A DNA stretch of 64,000 nt from Clostridiales bacterium (GCA_017551625.1 JAFZLF010000024.1:1-64000); one strand, 5' to 3'; counted from the stretch's first letter, positions 34,696 through 44,866 are shown. Made by a program: numbers and translations. The notes: generated from the letters alone by a model not told the origin.

Positions 34696-37425
34696 ATGCT
34701 TCAGATCAAGAGTATATCCAAGGAATACATCACCGGCGATCTCCATCAGACCGCGCTTGACAAGGTCAGCCTGAATCTGAGGGATAACGAGTTTGTCGCC
34801 ATACTGGGACCGAGCGGATCGGGAAAGACGACACTTCTTAATATCATCGGAGGACTGGACCGGTACGACAGCGGTGATCTGGTCATCAACGGCATCTCCA
34901 CAAAAAAGTATAAGGACAGAGACTGGGATTCCTATAGGAATCATACGATCGGTTTCGTGTTTCAGAGCTATAACCTGATCCCGCACCAGTCGATCCTCGC
35001 GAATGTCGAACTTGCGCTGACGATCTCGGGCGTATCCAGAAGCGAGAGGAAAAGAAGAGCGAAGGAAGCGCTTGCGAAAGTCGGCCTCGGGGATCAGCTC
35101 CATAAGCGGCCGAACCAGATGTCCGGCGGACAGATGCAGCGTGTCGCGATCGCTCGTGCGCTCGTCAACGATCCGAAGATCCTTCTGGCCGATGAACCGA
35201 CCGGCGCACTTGACACCGAGACGAGCCTTCAGGTCATGGAACTTCTGAAGGAAGTGGCGAAGGACAGGCTGGTCGTGATGGTCACGCATAACCCGGAACT
35301 GGCGGAGACATACGCGACACGAATCGTCAAACTCCGCGACGGAAAGATCATATCGGACTCGGATGCTTGGGACGTGGATGAAGAGAAACTGGAGGCGCCA
35401 CAGCATAAGAATATGGGCAAAGCGTCGATGTCATTTCTGACGGCGCTGTCCTTAAGCTTCAATAACCTTCGTACGAAAAAGGGAAGAACCATACTGACCG
35501 CATTTGCCGGGTCGATCGGCATCATCGGGATCGCGCTGATCCTGTCACTCAGTAACGGCGTGAATAATTATATCGAGAAGATCCAGAAGGATACCATGAC
35601 GTCGTATCCGATCCAGATCGAGGCGCGGGCGATGGATCTTGCGTCTGTTATTTCTATGGATATGGATACCGGCGGACGGCGATCGGATCTCGACCATGAT
35701 CTGGATGCCATGTACGTGGACAATTCATCGTTTGAGCAGGCATCGACCATTTCTATGAGTGTCAAGCGTAATAACCTCACCGAATTTAAGAAATACCTCG
35801 ACGATCCGCAAAGTGAGATTCATAAGTATGTGGGAGAAAACGGGATCAGTTATTCTTACTATGTGCCGTTTACCGTGTATTCCTATGATCCGGATGGAGA
35901 ACTGATCAACCTTGATGGCAGTAATCTCCGGGAAGAGCAGAATCGCCGGTCGGGAGGAGACGGTCTTATGTCCGGTCTGATGAATTCTCCTTCGATCGAG
36001 AATATGAGTGAACTGATGACGGGCTCGGACGGATCTCTGGTCAGTCCGACGATCAAGGACAACTATGAGCTGCTCTATGGGGAATGGCCGGACGCTTATG
36101 ATGAGATCGTACTGGTCATGGATCCGAACAACGAGGTCAGTGCCATGGTACTGTATGAGATGGGTATTCTGCCGAGACAGGAATATCGGGATATCCTGAA
36201 GAAACTTCAGAAATCGGAAGATATCTCTTTCGAGAGCAGAAAGATCGATTATTCGGAGATACTTGCTCACACGTATTACCTCATCCCGGCCTGTGACTCC
36301 TATGTAAAGCAGGAAAGTGGTTTCTACAAAGAAGTGTCGGAAGGGGATAAGGAATTTGTGTCGATCCTTGAAAAGGCGATCCCACTGAAGATCACGGGCG
36401 TGATCCGTTTAAAAGACGGTGCGGACTTTGAGCCGATCGGTGAGGCGATCGGATATACGCGTGAACTTACCGAGTATCTGATTAACTATGCGCAGAAGAG
36501 CGAACTAGTATCTGACCAGTTTGCTTCTCCGGACAACAGCGTCATCAACGGCGCGAAGTTCTCTCCATCAGATGACGAAGGAAAAATCGAAGATGCGAGA
36601 AACTGGCTGTCGAAGCTGTCTGTCAAGGAGAAGGCGGACTTTTTCAGAAGTCTCATGGATATGTACTCGACAGGAAGTCCGGACGAGCAGTCCCAGATGC
36701 TGGACATGACGGACAACGAAATGGCTGCTCTTCTGGACAGTTTCCTTCTCGAATCGGAAGAAGATGCCGATCAGCAGTTGCTCATGATCTATGATGAGTA
36801 TATCTCTGTCGGAACATTTGAGGAGAACATGACAAGCTTCGGTTTCGTCGATCGGGAAACGCCGAGCTCGATCAATATCTATGCGGACAGTTTCGAAGAT
36901 AAAGAAGGAATCACGGACTGCATCGACAAGTACAACGAGACGGCGACGGAAGAAGATGCGATCCTCTATACAGACTATATCGGACTTCTCATGTCCTCCG
37001 TGACCACGATCGTGAATGTGATATCGTACGTGCTGATCGCTTTTGTTGCAGTATCTCTGGTCGTCTCATCGATCATGATCGGCATCATCACCTATATCTC
37101 TGTGCTCGAGAGAACAAAGGAGATCGGTATCCTTCGCGCCATCGGCGCATCGAAGAGAAACATCTCGCAGGTGTTCAATGCGGAGACTTTTATCATCGGT
37201 CTTCTGTCCGGCCTTCTGGGCATCGGTATCACGCTGCTGCTGCTGATACCGGGAAACATGATCATCCACGCGGTGGTCGATGTCTCGGATGTCAGCGCCC
37301 AGCTTCCTGTGGCCGGAGCAATCGTGCTCATCGTTCTCAGTATTGTGCTTACGCTGATCGGTGGCTTTATCCCGTCGAAAAAAGCGGCGAAGAAGGATCC
37401 GGTCGCTGCACTTCGTACTGAGTGA
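34696..37425 (+). CDS. MacB-like ABC transporter, ATPase-permease fusion
   Basis: A 909-residue fused exporter or mechanotransmitter. The N-terminal ATPase (1-225) has Walker [13 protein letters not shown], the Q-loop [12 protein letters not shown], signature [15 protein letters not shown] and Walker [13 protein letters not shown], of the LolD/MacB class. One membrane helix follows at about 265-285 ([15 protein letters not shown]), then an external region of about 480 residues, then three helices at about 775-800, 835-860 and 872-895, the FtsX permease layout. MacB-type systems act on peptides, lipoproteins or envelope signals without moving substrate through the bilayer core; the cargo here is unknown. 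No membrane-fusion protein gene adjoins it, as expected in Gram-positives. GAGAGGA precedes the start. Confidence 0.9.
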   Translation: MLQIKSISKEYITGDLHQTALDKVSLNLRDNEFVAILGPSGSGKTTLLNIIGGLDRYDSGDLVINGISTKKYKDRDWDSYRNHTIGFVFQSYNLIPHQSILANVELALTISGVSRSERKRRAKEALAKVGLGDQLHKRPNQMSGGQMQRVAIARALVNDPKILLADEPTGALDTETSLQVMELLKEVAKDRLVVMVTHNPELAETYATRIVKLRDGKIISDSDAWDVDEEKLEAPQHKNMGKASMSFLTALSLSFNNLRTKKGRTILTAFAGSIGIIGIALILSLSNGVNNYIEKIQKDTMTSYPIQIEARAMDLASVISMDMDTGGRRSDLDHDLDAMYVDNSSFEQASTISMSVKRNNLTEFKKYLDDPQSEIHKYVGENGISYSYYVPFTVYSYDPDGELINLDGSNLREEQNRRSGGDGLMSGLMNSPSIENMSELMTGSDGSLVSPTIKDNYELLYGEWPDAYDEIVLVMDPNNEVSAMVLYEMGILPRQEYRDILKKLQKSEDISFESRKIDYSEILAHTYYLIPACDSYVKQESGFYKEVSEGDKEFVSILEKAIPLKITGVIRLKDGADFEPIGEAIGYTRELTEYLINYAQKSELVSDQFASPDNSVINGAKFSPSDDEGKIEDARNWLSKLSVKEKADFFRSLMDMYSTGSPDEQSQMLDMTDNEMAALLDSFLLESEEDADQQLLMIYDEYISVGTFEENMTSFGFVDRETPSSINIYADSFEDKEGITDCIDKYNETATEEDAILYTDYIGLLMSSVTTIVNVISYVLIAFVAVSLVVSSIMIGIITYISVLERTKEIGILRAIGASKRNISQVFNAETFIIGLLSGLLGIGITLLLLIPGNMIIHAVVDVSDVSAQLPVAGAIVLIVLSIVLTLIGGFIPSKKAAKKDPVAALRTE

Positions 37426-37478
37426 GAATAGGATCCTCCGGGATCGATTCCAACGAAGAGAAAAGCAAATAACGAATA

Positions 37479-37519
37479 AGAGAGAGGCTGTTTCGTGCGA
37501 TACGACGGCTTCTCTTTTT
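37479..37519 (+). terminator. Intrinsic terminator after the ABC transporter gene
   Basis: Stem GAGAGGC (37482-37488) / GGCTTCTC region (37507-37514) with one wobble pair and inner pairing, followed by five T (37515-37519). It lies in the 337-base gene-free stretch 37426-37762, in which the only other item I see is the promoter at 37685-37713. Confidence 0.65.
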
Positions 37520-37684
37520 GTCTGTGTCAGAAACGTAACATAAGAGATGGAAAATTTCACTTTTTTGTTCTGAGTTCAAATGGATGAAGTAGCTTTGAGA
37601 ATCAAAAGGTTCGAAAATCAGCCTAAAACGGATTTGATATATTGTTTCAAATGGTTTACCGATATTACAATTGTGTCACATTTG

Positions 37685-37713
37685 TTTCCAACGGTTTTTT
37701 GTTGCGATATAAT
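37685..37713 (+). promoter_or_regulatory. Promoter of the NlpC/P60 gene
   Basis: TTTCCA (37685-37690), 17-base spacer, TATAAT (37708-37713), in a very AT-rich intergenic stretch. Confidence 0.6.
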
Positions 37714-37762
37714 TACAATGAAATAGCGTGTGGGTGGAAAACTGGACGCACGGGAGGACATT

Positions 37763-39253
37763 TTGAAGAATAATATAGTCAGATCCGATAGAAACGAAGA
37801 GATCAGGAGACTCAATTCGGAGCGCAGGTTGCGTCGTATCCTTAAGATGACGTCGATCACGCTGGTGATGTCTCTGATTATCCTTTTGTTCCCGATCGTT
37901 CCTCTTGGGCATGCATCAGATATCTGCCTGCAGGTCCCGTCTGAACAGACGCTCGCGTCTGTCGAGACAACCGGAGTGCCGATGTCCTATATCGGTACAT
38001 CAAAGAGCGCCGATCCGGCTGACCGGATCGAAGAAGCACTTAAGGACGATACCTTCGTCATCTCCGAACATACGGACCGTGACGGACGGGCCATCGAGAT
38101 GCTGGATGCTTCGGTCTTTACGGATTGTTCCGAGGTCGTATATATTTCTTCTTCACGTGCCACTGTCTATATGCTTCCGGATACAAATTCCGAGATCGTT
38201 ACCTATCTGCCGTATGCAGGCAGAGCTGTCCGAACTGGTATCGGCTCGGCATGGTCCCGTATCGAGTTCATCGTTCCGGTAGAAGAAAACGGGGAGGAAG
38301 TGGATAAGACTTTCTATGGTTATGTTTTCTCGGATGCCCTGACGATGGATGCAGTGGCAACTCCCACTCCGACACCGACGGAAACACCGACACCGACTCC
38401 GGAGCCGAAGAACAGCACACCGACACCGACTCCGGCGAAGTCTGCGGAAGAGACCAGAGCGACCTCTACTCCTGAACCGACTCCGACAGAAGAGCCTACT
38501 GCCACGCCAACGCCGGAAACTCCGGTGATAGAAGAGACCGAGATGAGTGGTACGTATTATTCGCTCGGCGGCGTCAATGTCAGAACCGGCCCGGGAACGG
38601 AGTATCAGGTGAAAGACCAACTCGTCCGTAATGACAGTGTCACGGTCGTGGCTCTGACCAGTAATGGTTGGTATAAGCTCGATAACGGCGGATATGTGCG
38701 TTCGGATCTTGTGGAGTCTTCTCCGATCGCCGATATAGAGGAACCTACGGTGACTTCTGTGACTACGGAAACCACCGCGGAGTCAACTTCAGAGAATACG
38801 GAGCCCTCCGAGAATACTTCAACATCTGATCCTGATGAACAGTATCAGCCGGAGAAAGTTCAGATCAATAGCAATCCGGATATTCCGGATCCGAGTTCCT
38901 GTGACCTGCTCACATATGCGCGTGCTTTTGTCGGTATTCCGTATGTGTGGTCCGGCGCGGATCTGAGCGGACTTGACTGCTCCGGTTTCGTCTCCTATGT
39001 ATATGCCCATTATTATCACTACTCGCTCCCGCATCAGTCAGCGATGATTGCCGAGTGCGGCACGGATGTGACCGGGCAGGAGATCCTTCCGGGTGATGTC
39101 ATCTGCCATGACTATAACGGTGATGGCCGTGTGGATCATGTCAGTCTCTACTGTGGTGATGGTGTCGTGATCCATGCGTCTACCAGCCGCGGAGGTATCG
39201 TCGAGGATTGGTATCCGATGAGCGCGATGGTCACGGTCCGCCGTTTCGTCTGA
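37763..39253 (+). CDS. SH3-domain NlpC/P60 cell-wall endopeptidase
   Basis: A 496-residue envelope protein that probably cuts peptide stems of peptidoglycan. The TTG start at 37763 is chosen from GGGAGG upstream; a GTG 33 bases earlier has none. A basic cytoplasmic N-terminus is followed by a membrane helix at about 31-50 (ITLVMSLIILLFPIVPLG), so it is secreted or membrane-held. A first SH3-like domain lies at about 115-190, a Thr/Pro linker at about 200-255, a clear bacterial SH3 domain at about 265-318 (GGVNVRTGPGTEYQV) and a Ser/Thr/Glu linker. The catalytic domain at about 380-496 has Cys406 in GLDCSGF, His459 in RVDHVSLY and His471 in VIHAS, the intact triad. Confidence 0.9.
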   Translation: MKNNIVRSDRNEEIRRLNSERRLRRILKMTSITLVMSLIILLFPIVPLGHASDICLQVPSEQTLASVETTGVPMSYIGTSKSADPADRIEEALKDDTFVISEHTDRDGRAIEMLDASVFTDCSEVVYISSSRATVYMLPDTNSEIVTYLPYAGRAVRTGIGSAWSRIEFIVPVEENGEEVDKTFYGYVFSDALTMDAVATPTPTPTETPTPTPEPKNSTPTPTPAKSAEETRATSTPEPTPTEEPTATPTPETPVIEETEMSGTYYSLGGVNVRTGPGTEYQVKDQLVRNDSVTVVALTSNGWYKLDNGGYVRSDLVESSPIADIEEPTVTSVTTETTAESTSENTEPSENTSTSDPDEQYQPEKVQINSNPDIPDPSSCDLLTYARAFVGIPYVWSGADLSGLDCSGFVSYVYAHYYHYSLPHQSAMIAECGTDVTGQEILPGDVICHDYNGDGRVDHVSLYCGDGVVIHASTSRGGIVEDWYPMSAMVTVRRFV

Positions 39254-39260
39254 TCCGGGA

Positions 39261-40592
39261 TCAGATCAGAGTATTACCAAGCTTTTCCAGTGCCTCTTCG
39301 TACATCGGTACGAGGAGGTACAAGTTTTCTTTCAGTATACTTTCGTTGGCCTGATGGCACTGGTCTTTCGCCCATGGAAGCTGTGGACCAAAGGCCACTA
39401 TGTTCGGCATGGTGCGTGCGTATGTGCCGCCGCCGATGGCGATGGCTGTGGAAGGGGAAAGCAAAGACCGGTCACGTTCTTCTTTTTCCTCGGGCAGATA
39501 AGAAAAATGCTCCCTGTACGTGGAGTAGATATCATTCAGGATCGAGATCTGGCGTGATTCTTTGTCCTTAAATAGCGGAGCCTGTACCGAATCGTCGACT
39601 ACGCGAACGCCGAACTCAGAGGCGATCTTTTCTAATCCGGCCCGGACTTCCTCTGCTGTATGGGTGACAGGGAATCGGATATCTACGTGAAGTTTACTGT
39701 GATCCGTGCTGATATCGACGATACCGACGTTGGTCGTCATCGGACCGGAGATATCCGGCATGAAGAAAGAAGAAAACGGTGTTTCTTGACCTTTACTAAA
39801 GTATTTCTCCATAAGAAGAAGCAGTTTGGAAGAAGCCTTAAGTTCAGGCGGCATCTTCCTGAGCATCAGGTCGATCGCATTGATCCCGAGGTCCGGATGG
39901 GAAGCATGAGCCTGAAGTCCCTCGGTGCAAATGCCGCGACCGGCAGAAAGATCGATGCACTCACAGTAAGGAGGAACCATATTGGCGGCATTTCCGCCAT
40001 GCATGGTAAACCTGCCGGTGGGCGTCTCTTCGAAGTGCATCTGGTAGATGCCTTTCTCGGCGAAGATGCAGGGGAACTCCGCATCGGGAGTAAACCCGAT
40101 ATCCGGAAGTTCCTCTGTCTCACAGTAGCGGGCCATACAGGACGAGCCGTGCTCTTCGTCCGTGCCGACGATAAGACGTACACGGAATTTCGGGTCAGGA
40201 TGGTTTGCCTTGAAGCGGAGCATCGCCATATATGCGGCGACGACCGGTCCTTTATCGTCGACGACACCACGCCCGACGAAGTAACTGTCGTTGATGGTGA
40301 GTGTGAAGGCAGAGGTCTTCCAGCCACTGCCTTTCGGTACGACATCGAGATGTCCGAGCACGGCCAGAAGCGGGCCGCGGGTGCCCCACTGGACATACCC
40401 GGCTTTGTTGCCGACATTTTCCGTGATGAATCCATCCGTCTTTGCGCGATCCAGAAAATACGTCAGCGCTTCCTTCGGATACGGTCCGTAAGGAGCGTCC
40501 GGCTCGGGCTCGCCCTTCACGCTGGGTATGTTGACGAGGTCGTATAAGATGGTCGTGAAATCACGGATTTCCTGTGCAGATAACTTATTCAT
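39261..40592 (-). CDS. M20-family dipeptidase, PepV/Sapep-like
   Basis: A 443-residue zinc metallopeptidase that cleaves dipeptides in the cytoplasm. Metal motifs GHLDVVP, GRGVVDDKGP and GTDEEHG (catalytic Glu-Glu pair) are intact, and QCHQANE near the C-terminus supplies the last histidine. The N-terminal SVKGEPEPDAPYGPYPKEAL is split into the PepV hallmark GEPEPDAPYG and the following helix. A lid/dimer region lies at about 200-330. GAGGAAAAAC precedes the start. It is convergent with the NlpC/P60 gene, only 7 bases apart, where the hairpin CTGATC-CGG-GATCAG lacks a T run. It may recycle wall or dietary peptides, but that link is inference. Confidence 0.9.
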   Translation of the reverse strand: MNKLSAQEIRDFTTILYDLVNIPSVKGEPEPDAPYGPYPKEALTYFLDRAKTDGFITENVGNKAGYVQWGTRGPLLAVLGHLDVVPKGSGWKTSAFTLTINDSYFVGRGVVDDKGPVVAAYMAMLRFKANHPDPKFRVRLIVGTDEEHGSSCMARYCETEELPDIGFTPDAEFPCIFAEKGIYQMHFEETPTGRFTMHGGNAANMVPPYCECIDLSAGRGICTEGLQAHASHPDLGINAIDLMLRKMPPELKASSKLLLLMEKYFSKGQETPFSSFFMPDISGPMTTNVGIVDISTDHSKLHVDIRFPVTHTAEEVRAGLEKIASEFGVRVVDDSVQAPLFKDKESRQISILNDIYSTYREHFSYLPEEKEERDRSLLSPSTAIAIGGGTYARTMPNIVAFGPQLPWAKDQCHQANESILKENLYLLVPMYEEALEKLGNTLI

Positions 40593-40656
40593 GAGAGTTT
40601 TTCCTCGAATTTCTTCAAAAATTGCCGATTTTGCCTGATTTTCTTTCGAAAAGCAC

Positions 40657-40685
40657 TTGCCAATGCGGCTTCTTCATTGTATCAT
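40657..40685 (+). promoter_or_regulatory. Promoter of rpsB-tsf
   Basis: TTGCCA (40657-40662), 17-base spacer, TATCAT (40680-40685). The transcript should start near 40692, giving a leader of about 85 bases. Confidence 0.75.
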
Positions 40686-40703
40686 TTGAAAGGCTAAAAA
40701 TCA

Positions 40704-40752
40704 CACAGAGGTATAGCTTTTGTTCTCCGGAGACACCGGAGTGAACTCTGTG
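40704..40752 (+). promoter_or_regulatory. Structured leader of rpsB, candidate S2 autoregulatory element
   Basis: Two nested helices are visible: outer CACAGAG (40704-40710) with CTCTGTG (40746-40752), and inner CTCCGG (40725-40730) with CCGGAG (40736-40741) on an AGACA loop, separated by internal loops. The structure sits between the promoter and the Shine-Dalgarno site, where ribosomal protein autoregulation usually works. It is not a terminator (no T run). Confidence 0.5.
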
Positions 40753-40776
40753 GAAGAAAAAACAGGAGGATTTTTT

Positions 40777-41556
40777 ATGTCAACTATTTCTATGAAGCAG
40801 CTTCTCGAAGCAGGTGTGCACTTTGGTCACCAGACCCGTCGTTGGAACCCGAAGATGGCGGAGTATATCTTCACGGAGCGTAACAACATCCACATCATCG
40901 ACCTGCAGAAGACAGTTAAGAAGACCGAAGAGGCTTATGACTTCGTTCGTTCTATCGCTGCTGACGGTGGTAACATCCTTTTCGTCGGCACGAAGAAGCA
41001 GGCTCAGGATTCCATCGCGGAAGAAGCGGTTCGCTGCAACATGTTCTACATCAACAACCGCTGGCTCGGTGGTACACTTACAAACTTTAAGACAATTGAA
41101 AAGCGTCTCGCCCGTCTTGCTGAGCTGAAGACGATGTCCGAGGACGGTTCCTTCGATCTTCGTACGAAGAAGGAAGTCGCGAAGCTCAAGCTCGAGATGG
41201 AAAAGCTCGACAAGAACCTCGGTGGTATCCAGGGCATGAAGAGACTGCCGGCCTGCCTCTTTGTTGTAGATACGAAGAAGGAGCATCTGGCTGTAGCAGA
41301 AGCCCGTCGTCTGGGCATCCCGGTAGTAGCTATCGTAGATACCAACTGTGATCCGGAAGAAGTAGACTACGTTATCCCGGGTAACGATGACGCGATCCGT
41401 GCGGTTAAGCTCATCGCAGGTCATATGGCGGATGCGGTTCTCGAAGGCCGTCAGGGCGAGCAGCTCGATGTTCCGACTGAGGATGCTGAGGTTGCTGAGG
41501 CTTCTGAAGAAGCAGTAGAGGCAGCTCCGGTAGAAGAGGCTCCGGCTGAGGCTTAA
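40777..41556 (+). CDS. rpsB: 30S ribosomal protein S2
   Basis: A 259-residue small-subunit protein. The start is at 40777 (ACAGGAGGA upstream) with the canonical opening [22 protein letters not shown] (split: [22 protein letters not shown]), followed by [33 protein letters not shown] and [12 protein letters not shown]. The last 30 residues form an acidic Ala/Glu/Pro/Val tail beyond the usual S2 end, sharing the exact decapeptide [10 protein letters not shown] with the S1 tail. It is followed by tsf after 62 bases, the standard order. Confidence 0.97.
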   Translation: MSTISMKQLLEAGVHFGHQTRRWNPKMAEYIFTERNNIHIIDLQKTVKKTEEAYDFVRSIAADGGNILFVGTKKQAQDSIAEEAVRCNMFYINNRWLGGTLTNFKTIEKRLARLAELKTMSEDGSFDLRTKKEVAKLKLEMEKLDKNLGGIQGMKRLPACLFVVDTKKEHLAVAEARRLGIPVVAIVDTNCDPEEVDYVIPGNDDAIRAVKLIAGHMADAVLEGRQGEQLDVPTEDAEVAEASEEAVEAAPVEEAPAEA

Positions 41557-41618
41557 TTCTCTCTATCGAGAAAGATCAAACAAGTTATTAACTAAATCAT
41601 CTAATGGAGGATATAACT

Positions 41619-42557
41619 ATGGCGGATATTAGTGCTGCACAGGTCAAGGAACTTCGCGACATGACAGGTTCCGGTATTATGGATTGCAAGAGAGCTCTTC
41701 AGGCATCTGAGGGAGATATTGAGAAGGCGGTAGCATGGCTTCGTGAGAAGGGTATCGCTAAGGCGGAGAAGAAGTCTGCGAGAATCGCTGCAGAAGGCGC
41801 AGTAGTTGCTAAGATCGCTGACGATAAGAAGTCCGGTGTTCTCGTTGAGATCAATGTCGAGACAGACTTTGCTGCCAACACGGATAAGTTCAAGGCGTTC
41901 ACGGAAACAGTCGCCACACACATTCTTACCAAGAAGCCGGCTTCTGTAGAAGACCTTATGGCTCAGACACTTTACAACGATGACTCCAAGACAGTAGAGC
42001 TTTTCCAGAAAGAAGCGATTGCGGATATCGGAGAGAATACGTCTATCAGAAGATTCGTAGTATATGAGGTAGAAGGCAACGGCGCACTTGCTTCTTATAT
42101 CCACATGGGAGGTAAGATCGGTGTGTTCGTAGATTTTGCTACTGAGGATGACTCCGTTATCGCAAAGCCTGAGTTTGCCGGCTTTGCAAAGGATATCGCC
42201 ATGCAGATCGCTGCAGCTAACCCGAAGTGGCTCACACGTGAGGATGTTCCGGCTGAGGAGATCGAGAAAGAGACTGAGATCATCATCAACAAGAACCTCA
42301 ACGAAGGTAAGCCGGAGAAGATCATCAGAGAGAGAATCCTGCCGGGTAACATCGAGAAGTTCTATAAGGAGAACTGCCTCGTAGAGCAGGAATTCGTTAA
42401 GGATGATTCCAAGTCGATCGCGACATACACGAAGGAAATGTGTTCTTCTTTCGGTCAGAGCGTTTCCATCCGTCGATTCACACGTTTCGAAATGGGTGAA
42501 GGTATTGCCAAGAAGGAAGAGAACTTCGCTGAAGAAGTTATGAAGCAGATCCAGTAA
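41619..42557 (+). CDS. tsf: Elongation factor Ts
   Basis: A 312-residue nucleotide-exchange factor for EF-Tu. The start at 41619 follows TGGAGG. The N-terminal UBA-like domain has VKELRDMTGSGIMDCKRAL and AVAWLREKGIAKAEKK; the core has VEINVETDFAANTDKF (the TDFV-type EF-Tu contact) and IHMGGKIGV. The C-terminal subdomain carries SVSIRRFTRFEMGEGI near 295. Length is typical. It ends the S2 transcript at a strong terminator. Confidence 0.97.
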   Translation: MADISAAQVKELRDMTGSGIMDCKRALQASEGDIEKAVAWLREKGIAKAEKKSARIAAEGAVVAKIADDKKSGVLVEINVETDFAANTDKFKAFTETVATHILTKKPASVEDLMAQTLYNDDSKTVELFQKEAIADIGENTSIRRFVVYEVEGNGALASYIHMGGKIGVFVDFATEDDSVIAKPEFAGFAKDIAMQIAAANPKWLTREDVPAEEIEKETEIIINKNLNEGKPEKIIRERILPGNIEKFYKENCLVEQEFVKDDSKSIATYTKEMCSSFGQSVSIRRFTRFEMGEGIAKKEENFAEEVMKQIQ

Positions 42558-42587
42558 TCCCTGATATCGGGTTCAAAAGAATAATCA

Positions 42588-42624
42588 ACAAGAGCCGTTT
42601 CGTAAATGAGACGGCTCTTTTTCT
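42588..42624 (+). terminator. Intrinsic terminator after tsf
   Basis: Stem AAGAGCCGTTTC (42590-42601) / GAGACGGCTCTT (42608-42619) with one wobble pair, then TTTTTCT. Confidence 0.9.
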
Positions 42625-42693
42625 GCCCTGAGGATGTGAGGAACATGTTTTGAAGAATCGGTTATAGTCAAGTCTTTTTCTCGCGGAGTTATC

Positions 42694-42702
42694 TGATAGA
42701 AT
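42694..42702 (+). promoter_or_regulatory. Extended -10 promoter of the histidine phosphatase gene
   Basis: TGA followed by TAGAAT (42697-42702), 43 bases before the start. Confidence 0.45.
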
Positions 42703-42744
42703 ATTACCGAGGAGAAAGAAGGAAGAAGCGAGGATACCGTATAT

Positions 42745-43467
42745 ATGAAGATTCTGATCGTACGGCACGGAGACCCCGATTATCAGGGGGATTGCCTGAC
42801 GGAAACCGGGAAAAGAGAAGTCGAACTGCTATCGGAGAGAATGAAGGATATCAAGGCGGATTACTGCTACTGCTCTCCACTGGGACGGGCGAAGCAGACG
42901 GCGGCGCCCTGCCTTAAGAAAATGGGCATGGAAGCAGAGGAACTCTTGTGGCTGAGGGAGTTCGCGCCGAAGGTGAAGCGCCCCGAGAAACTTGGTGTCG
43001 CATGGGATTGGGTGCCCTCAGACTGGATGCAGATGCCCGATGCGTTTGACTTTGACAGATGGACGGAATACCCGGCCCTCCGGGAGGCTCATGTCAGAGA
43101 GGAGAGGGACTGGGTGTATGAAGAGTTTGACAAACTTCTCCGGAAACACGGATACAGGAAGGAAGGAAAGTGGTTCCGCGCAGAAAAGCCAAACAACGAT
43201 ACGATCGTCCTGTTCTGTCATTTCGGGCTCGAGGCAGTCCTTCTGTCTTATCTTCTGAATCTGTCGCCGTTTATCATGTGGCATGCCATGATGGCCGCGC
43301 CGACCTCGATCACGACGGTCGTTACGGAGGAAAGAAGAGAAGGGATCGCGCAATTCCGGATGCTCTCGTTCGGCGATTGCGCACATCTTCTAAATGCAGG
43401 AGTGGAACCGTCCTTTTCCGGGCGTTTCCGCGAGTGCTATATGAACGACTACGAAAGAAAAGATTAA
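42745..43467 (+). CDS. Histidine phosphatase superfamily protein (phosphoglycerate mutase-like)
   Basis: A 240-residue phosphatase or mutase. The phospho-acceptor motif is RHGDPDYQGDCLTETG (His at about 8) at the extreme N-terminus; SPLGRAKQTA supplies the second arginine and FCHFGLEAVLLSYLL the second catalytic histidine (about 159). The insert of about 60 residues rich in Trp between them (LGVAWDWVPSDWMQMP) is longer than in GpmB-like enzymes, and the substrate is unknown. It stands between tsf and pyrH, an otherwise conserved neighbourhood, with its own promoter and a terminator before it, so it is an insertion into that locus rather than a member of the operon. Confidence 0.83.
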   Translation: MKILIVRHGDPDYQGDCLTETGKREVELLSERMKDIKADYCYCSPLGRAKQTAAPCLKKMGMEAEELLWLREFAPKVKRPEKLGVAWDWVPSDWMQMPDAFDFDRWTEYPALREAHVREERDWVYEEFDKLLRKHGYRKEGKWFRAEKPNNDTIVLFCHFGLEAVLLSYLLNLSPFIMWHAMMAAPTSITTVVTEERREGIAQFRMLSFGDCAHLLNAGVEPSFSGRFRECYMNDYERKD

Positions 43468-43490
43468 TTCGAAAAAATCGGTGTTTTATC

Positions 43491-43519
43491 TTTTCAGATT
43501 TTGGAATTAACGATACAAT
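43491..43519 (+). promoter_or_regulatory. Probable promoter of the pyrH operon
   Basis: TTTTCA (43491-43496), 17-base spacer, TACAAT (43514-43519), 35 bases before pyrH. Confidence 0.4.
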
Positions 43520-43553
43520 TATTTCTAAATAGGAAAAAGTGGAGGAAATGGGA

Positions 43554-44261
43554 ATGAGCGAGCCTGTCTATAAGAGGATCCTTCTCAAGATCAGCGGCGA
43601 GGCACTGGCCGGCGAAAAGAAGGTCGGTATCGACGATGAAACGGTGAAGAAGATCTGTTCTGAGATCAAGAAAGTCGCAGATCTCGGTGTCGAGGTCGCC
43701 GTAGTTGTCGGAGGCGGGAACTTCTGGAGAGGAAGATCCAGTGAGAATATGGATCGTGTCACGGCTGATCACATGGGTATGCTGGCCACACTCATGAATG
43801 CCCTTGCGATCTCGGATGCGCTCGAGCAGGAGGGAGCTGTCACACGCGTCATGTCCGCAGTGGATGTCCGTCAGATGGCAGAACCGTATATCAGAAAGCG
43901 TGCGGTACGTCACCTCGAGAAAAAGAGAATCGTTATCTTTGCCTGCGGTACAGGTAACCCGTTCTTCAGCACCGATACAGGCGCGGCGCTCCGTGCGACG
44001 GAGATCGAGGCCGATATCTTCTGTAAGGCCACGATGGTAGATGGTGTCTATGACAAGGATCCGCATAAGTATCCGGATGCCGTGAAGTATAAGACCATCT
44101 CACATGACGAAGTGCTCAGCAAGAACCTGAAGGTCATGGATGCGACTGCCGCGGCACTGTGCAGAGATAACAATACGAAGATCATGGTATTCTCCATGGA
44201 AGAACCCGGAAACATCGTCCGAGTCGTCTTGGGCGAAGATATAGGAACGATCGTCTGCTGA
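43554..44261 (+). CDS. pyrH: UMP kinase
   Basis: A 235-residue amino-acid-kinase-fold enzyme making UDP from UMP. The opening [15 protein letters not shown], the glycine loop [30 protein letters not shown] and the UMP site [16 protein letters not shown] are all canonical. The start at 43554 has GGAGG 8 bases upstream; an ATG 6 bases earlier is also possible. frr follows after 32 bases, the universal pairing. Confidence 0.96.
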   Translation: MSEPVYKRILLKISGEALAGEKKVGIDDETVKKICSEIKKVADLGVEVAVVVGGGNFWRGRSSENMDRVTADHMGMLATLMNALAISDALEQEGAVTRVMSAVDVRQMAEPYIRKRAVRHLEKKRIVIFACGTGNPFFSTDTGAALRATEIEADIFCKATMVDGVYDKDPHKYPDAVKYKTISHDEVLSKNLKVMDATAAALCRDNNTKIMVFSMEEPGNIVRVVLGEDIGTIVC

Positions 44262-44293
44262 TCGTATTTTCAAGATTGAAGGAGGTATGAACT

Positions 44294-44866
44294 ATGCCAA
44301 TGCAGGAAATCACGAAAGAAGTATACGCCCAGTATGAAGAGCGTATGAAGAAGACCATCACGAACCTTCAGGAGAACTTCAATGCGATCCGTGCCGGTCG
44401 TGCCAATCCGCATGTTCTCGATCGTATCACGGTCGATTATTACGGTACACAGTCCCAGCTTAATGCGGTCGCGAACATCCAGGTCCCTGAACCGAGAATG
44501 ATCACCCTGACTCCGTGGGATCCGTCCATGCTCCGTGAGATCGAGAAAGCGATCCAGGCATCTGACCTCGGCATCAACCCGAGTAATGACGGTAAGATGA
44601 TCCGTCTCGCGTTCCCGATCCTGACTGAGGAACGTCGTAAAGAACTCGTCAAGAATGTCATGAAGTACGGCGAAGAGGCCAAGGTCGCCATCCGAAACAT
44701 CCGTCGTGAAGCCATCGACAAGTATCGCGGACTTCACAAGAAGAAAGAGATCACAGAGGACGATCTGGCAGATTTCGAGGAGCAGATGCAGAAACTTACC
44801 GACCGCTATGTCAAGGAAGTCGATAAGTGCTGTGAATCTAAGGAAAAAGATCTTATGGAGATCTGA
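44294..44866 (+). CDS. frr: Ribosome recycling factor
   Basis: A 190-residue tRNA-shaped protein that splits post-termination ribosomes with EF-G. Conserved blocks: [18 protein letters not shown] near the N-terminus, [33 protein letters not shown], and the C-terminal helix [21 protein letters not shown] lies 8 bases before the start. It ends at an intrinsic terminator before uppS. Confidence 0.97.
   Translation: MPMQEITKEVYAQYEERMKKTITNLQENFNAIRAGRANPHVLDRITVDYYGTQSQLNAVANIQVPEPRMITLTPWDPSMLREIEKAIQASDLGINPSNDGKMIRLAFPILTEERRKELVKNVMKYGEEAKVAIRNIRREAIDKYRGLHKKKEITEDDLADFEEQMQKLTDRYVKEVDKCCESKEKDLMEI

Noticed and set aside
38360..38520. Thr-Pro coding hexamer repeats as a CRISPR or satellite array
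   Set aside because: They are low-complexity linker codons in an exported protein, like those at 33180-33240 and 63765-63860; no spacers.
39245..39268. Hairpin CTGATC-CGG-GATCAG between convergent genes as terminator
   Set aside because: No T run on either strand and it lies inside the ends of both coding regions.
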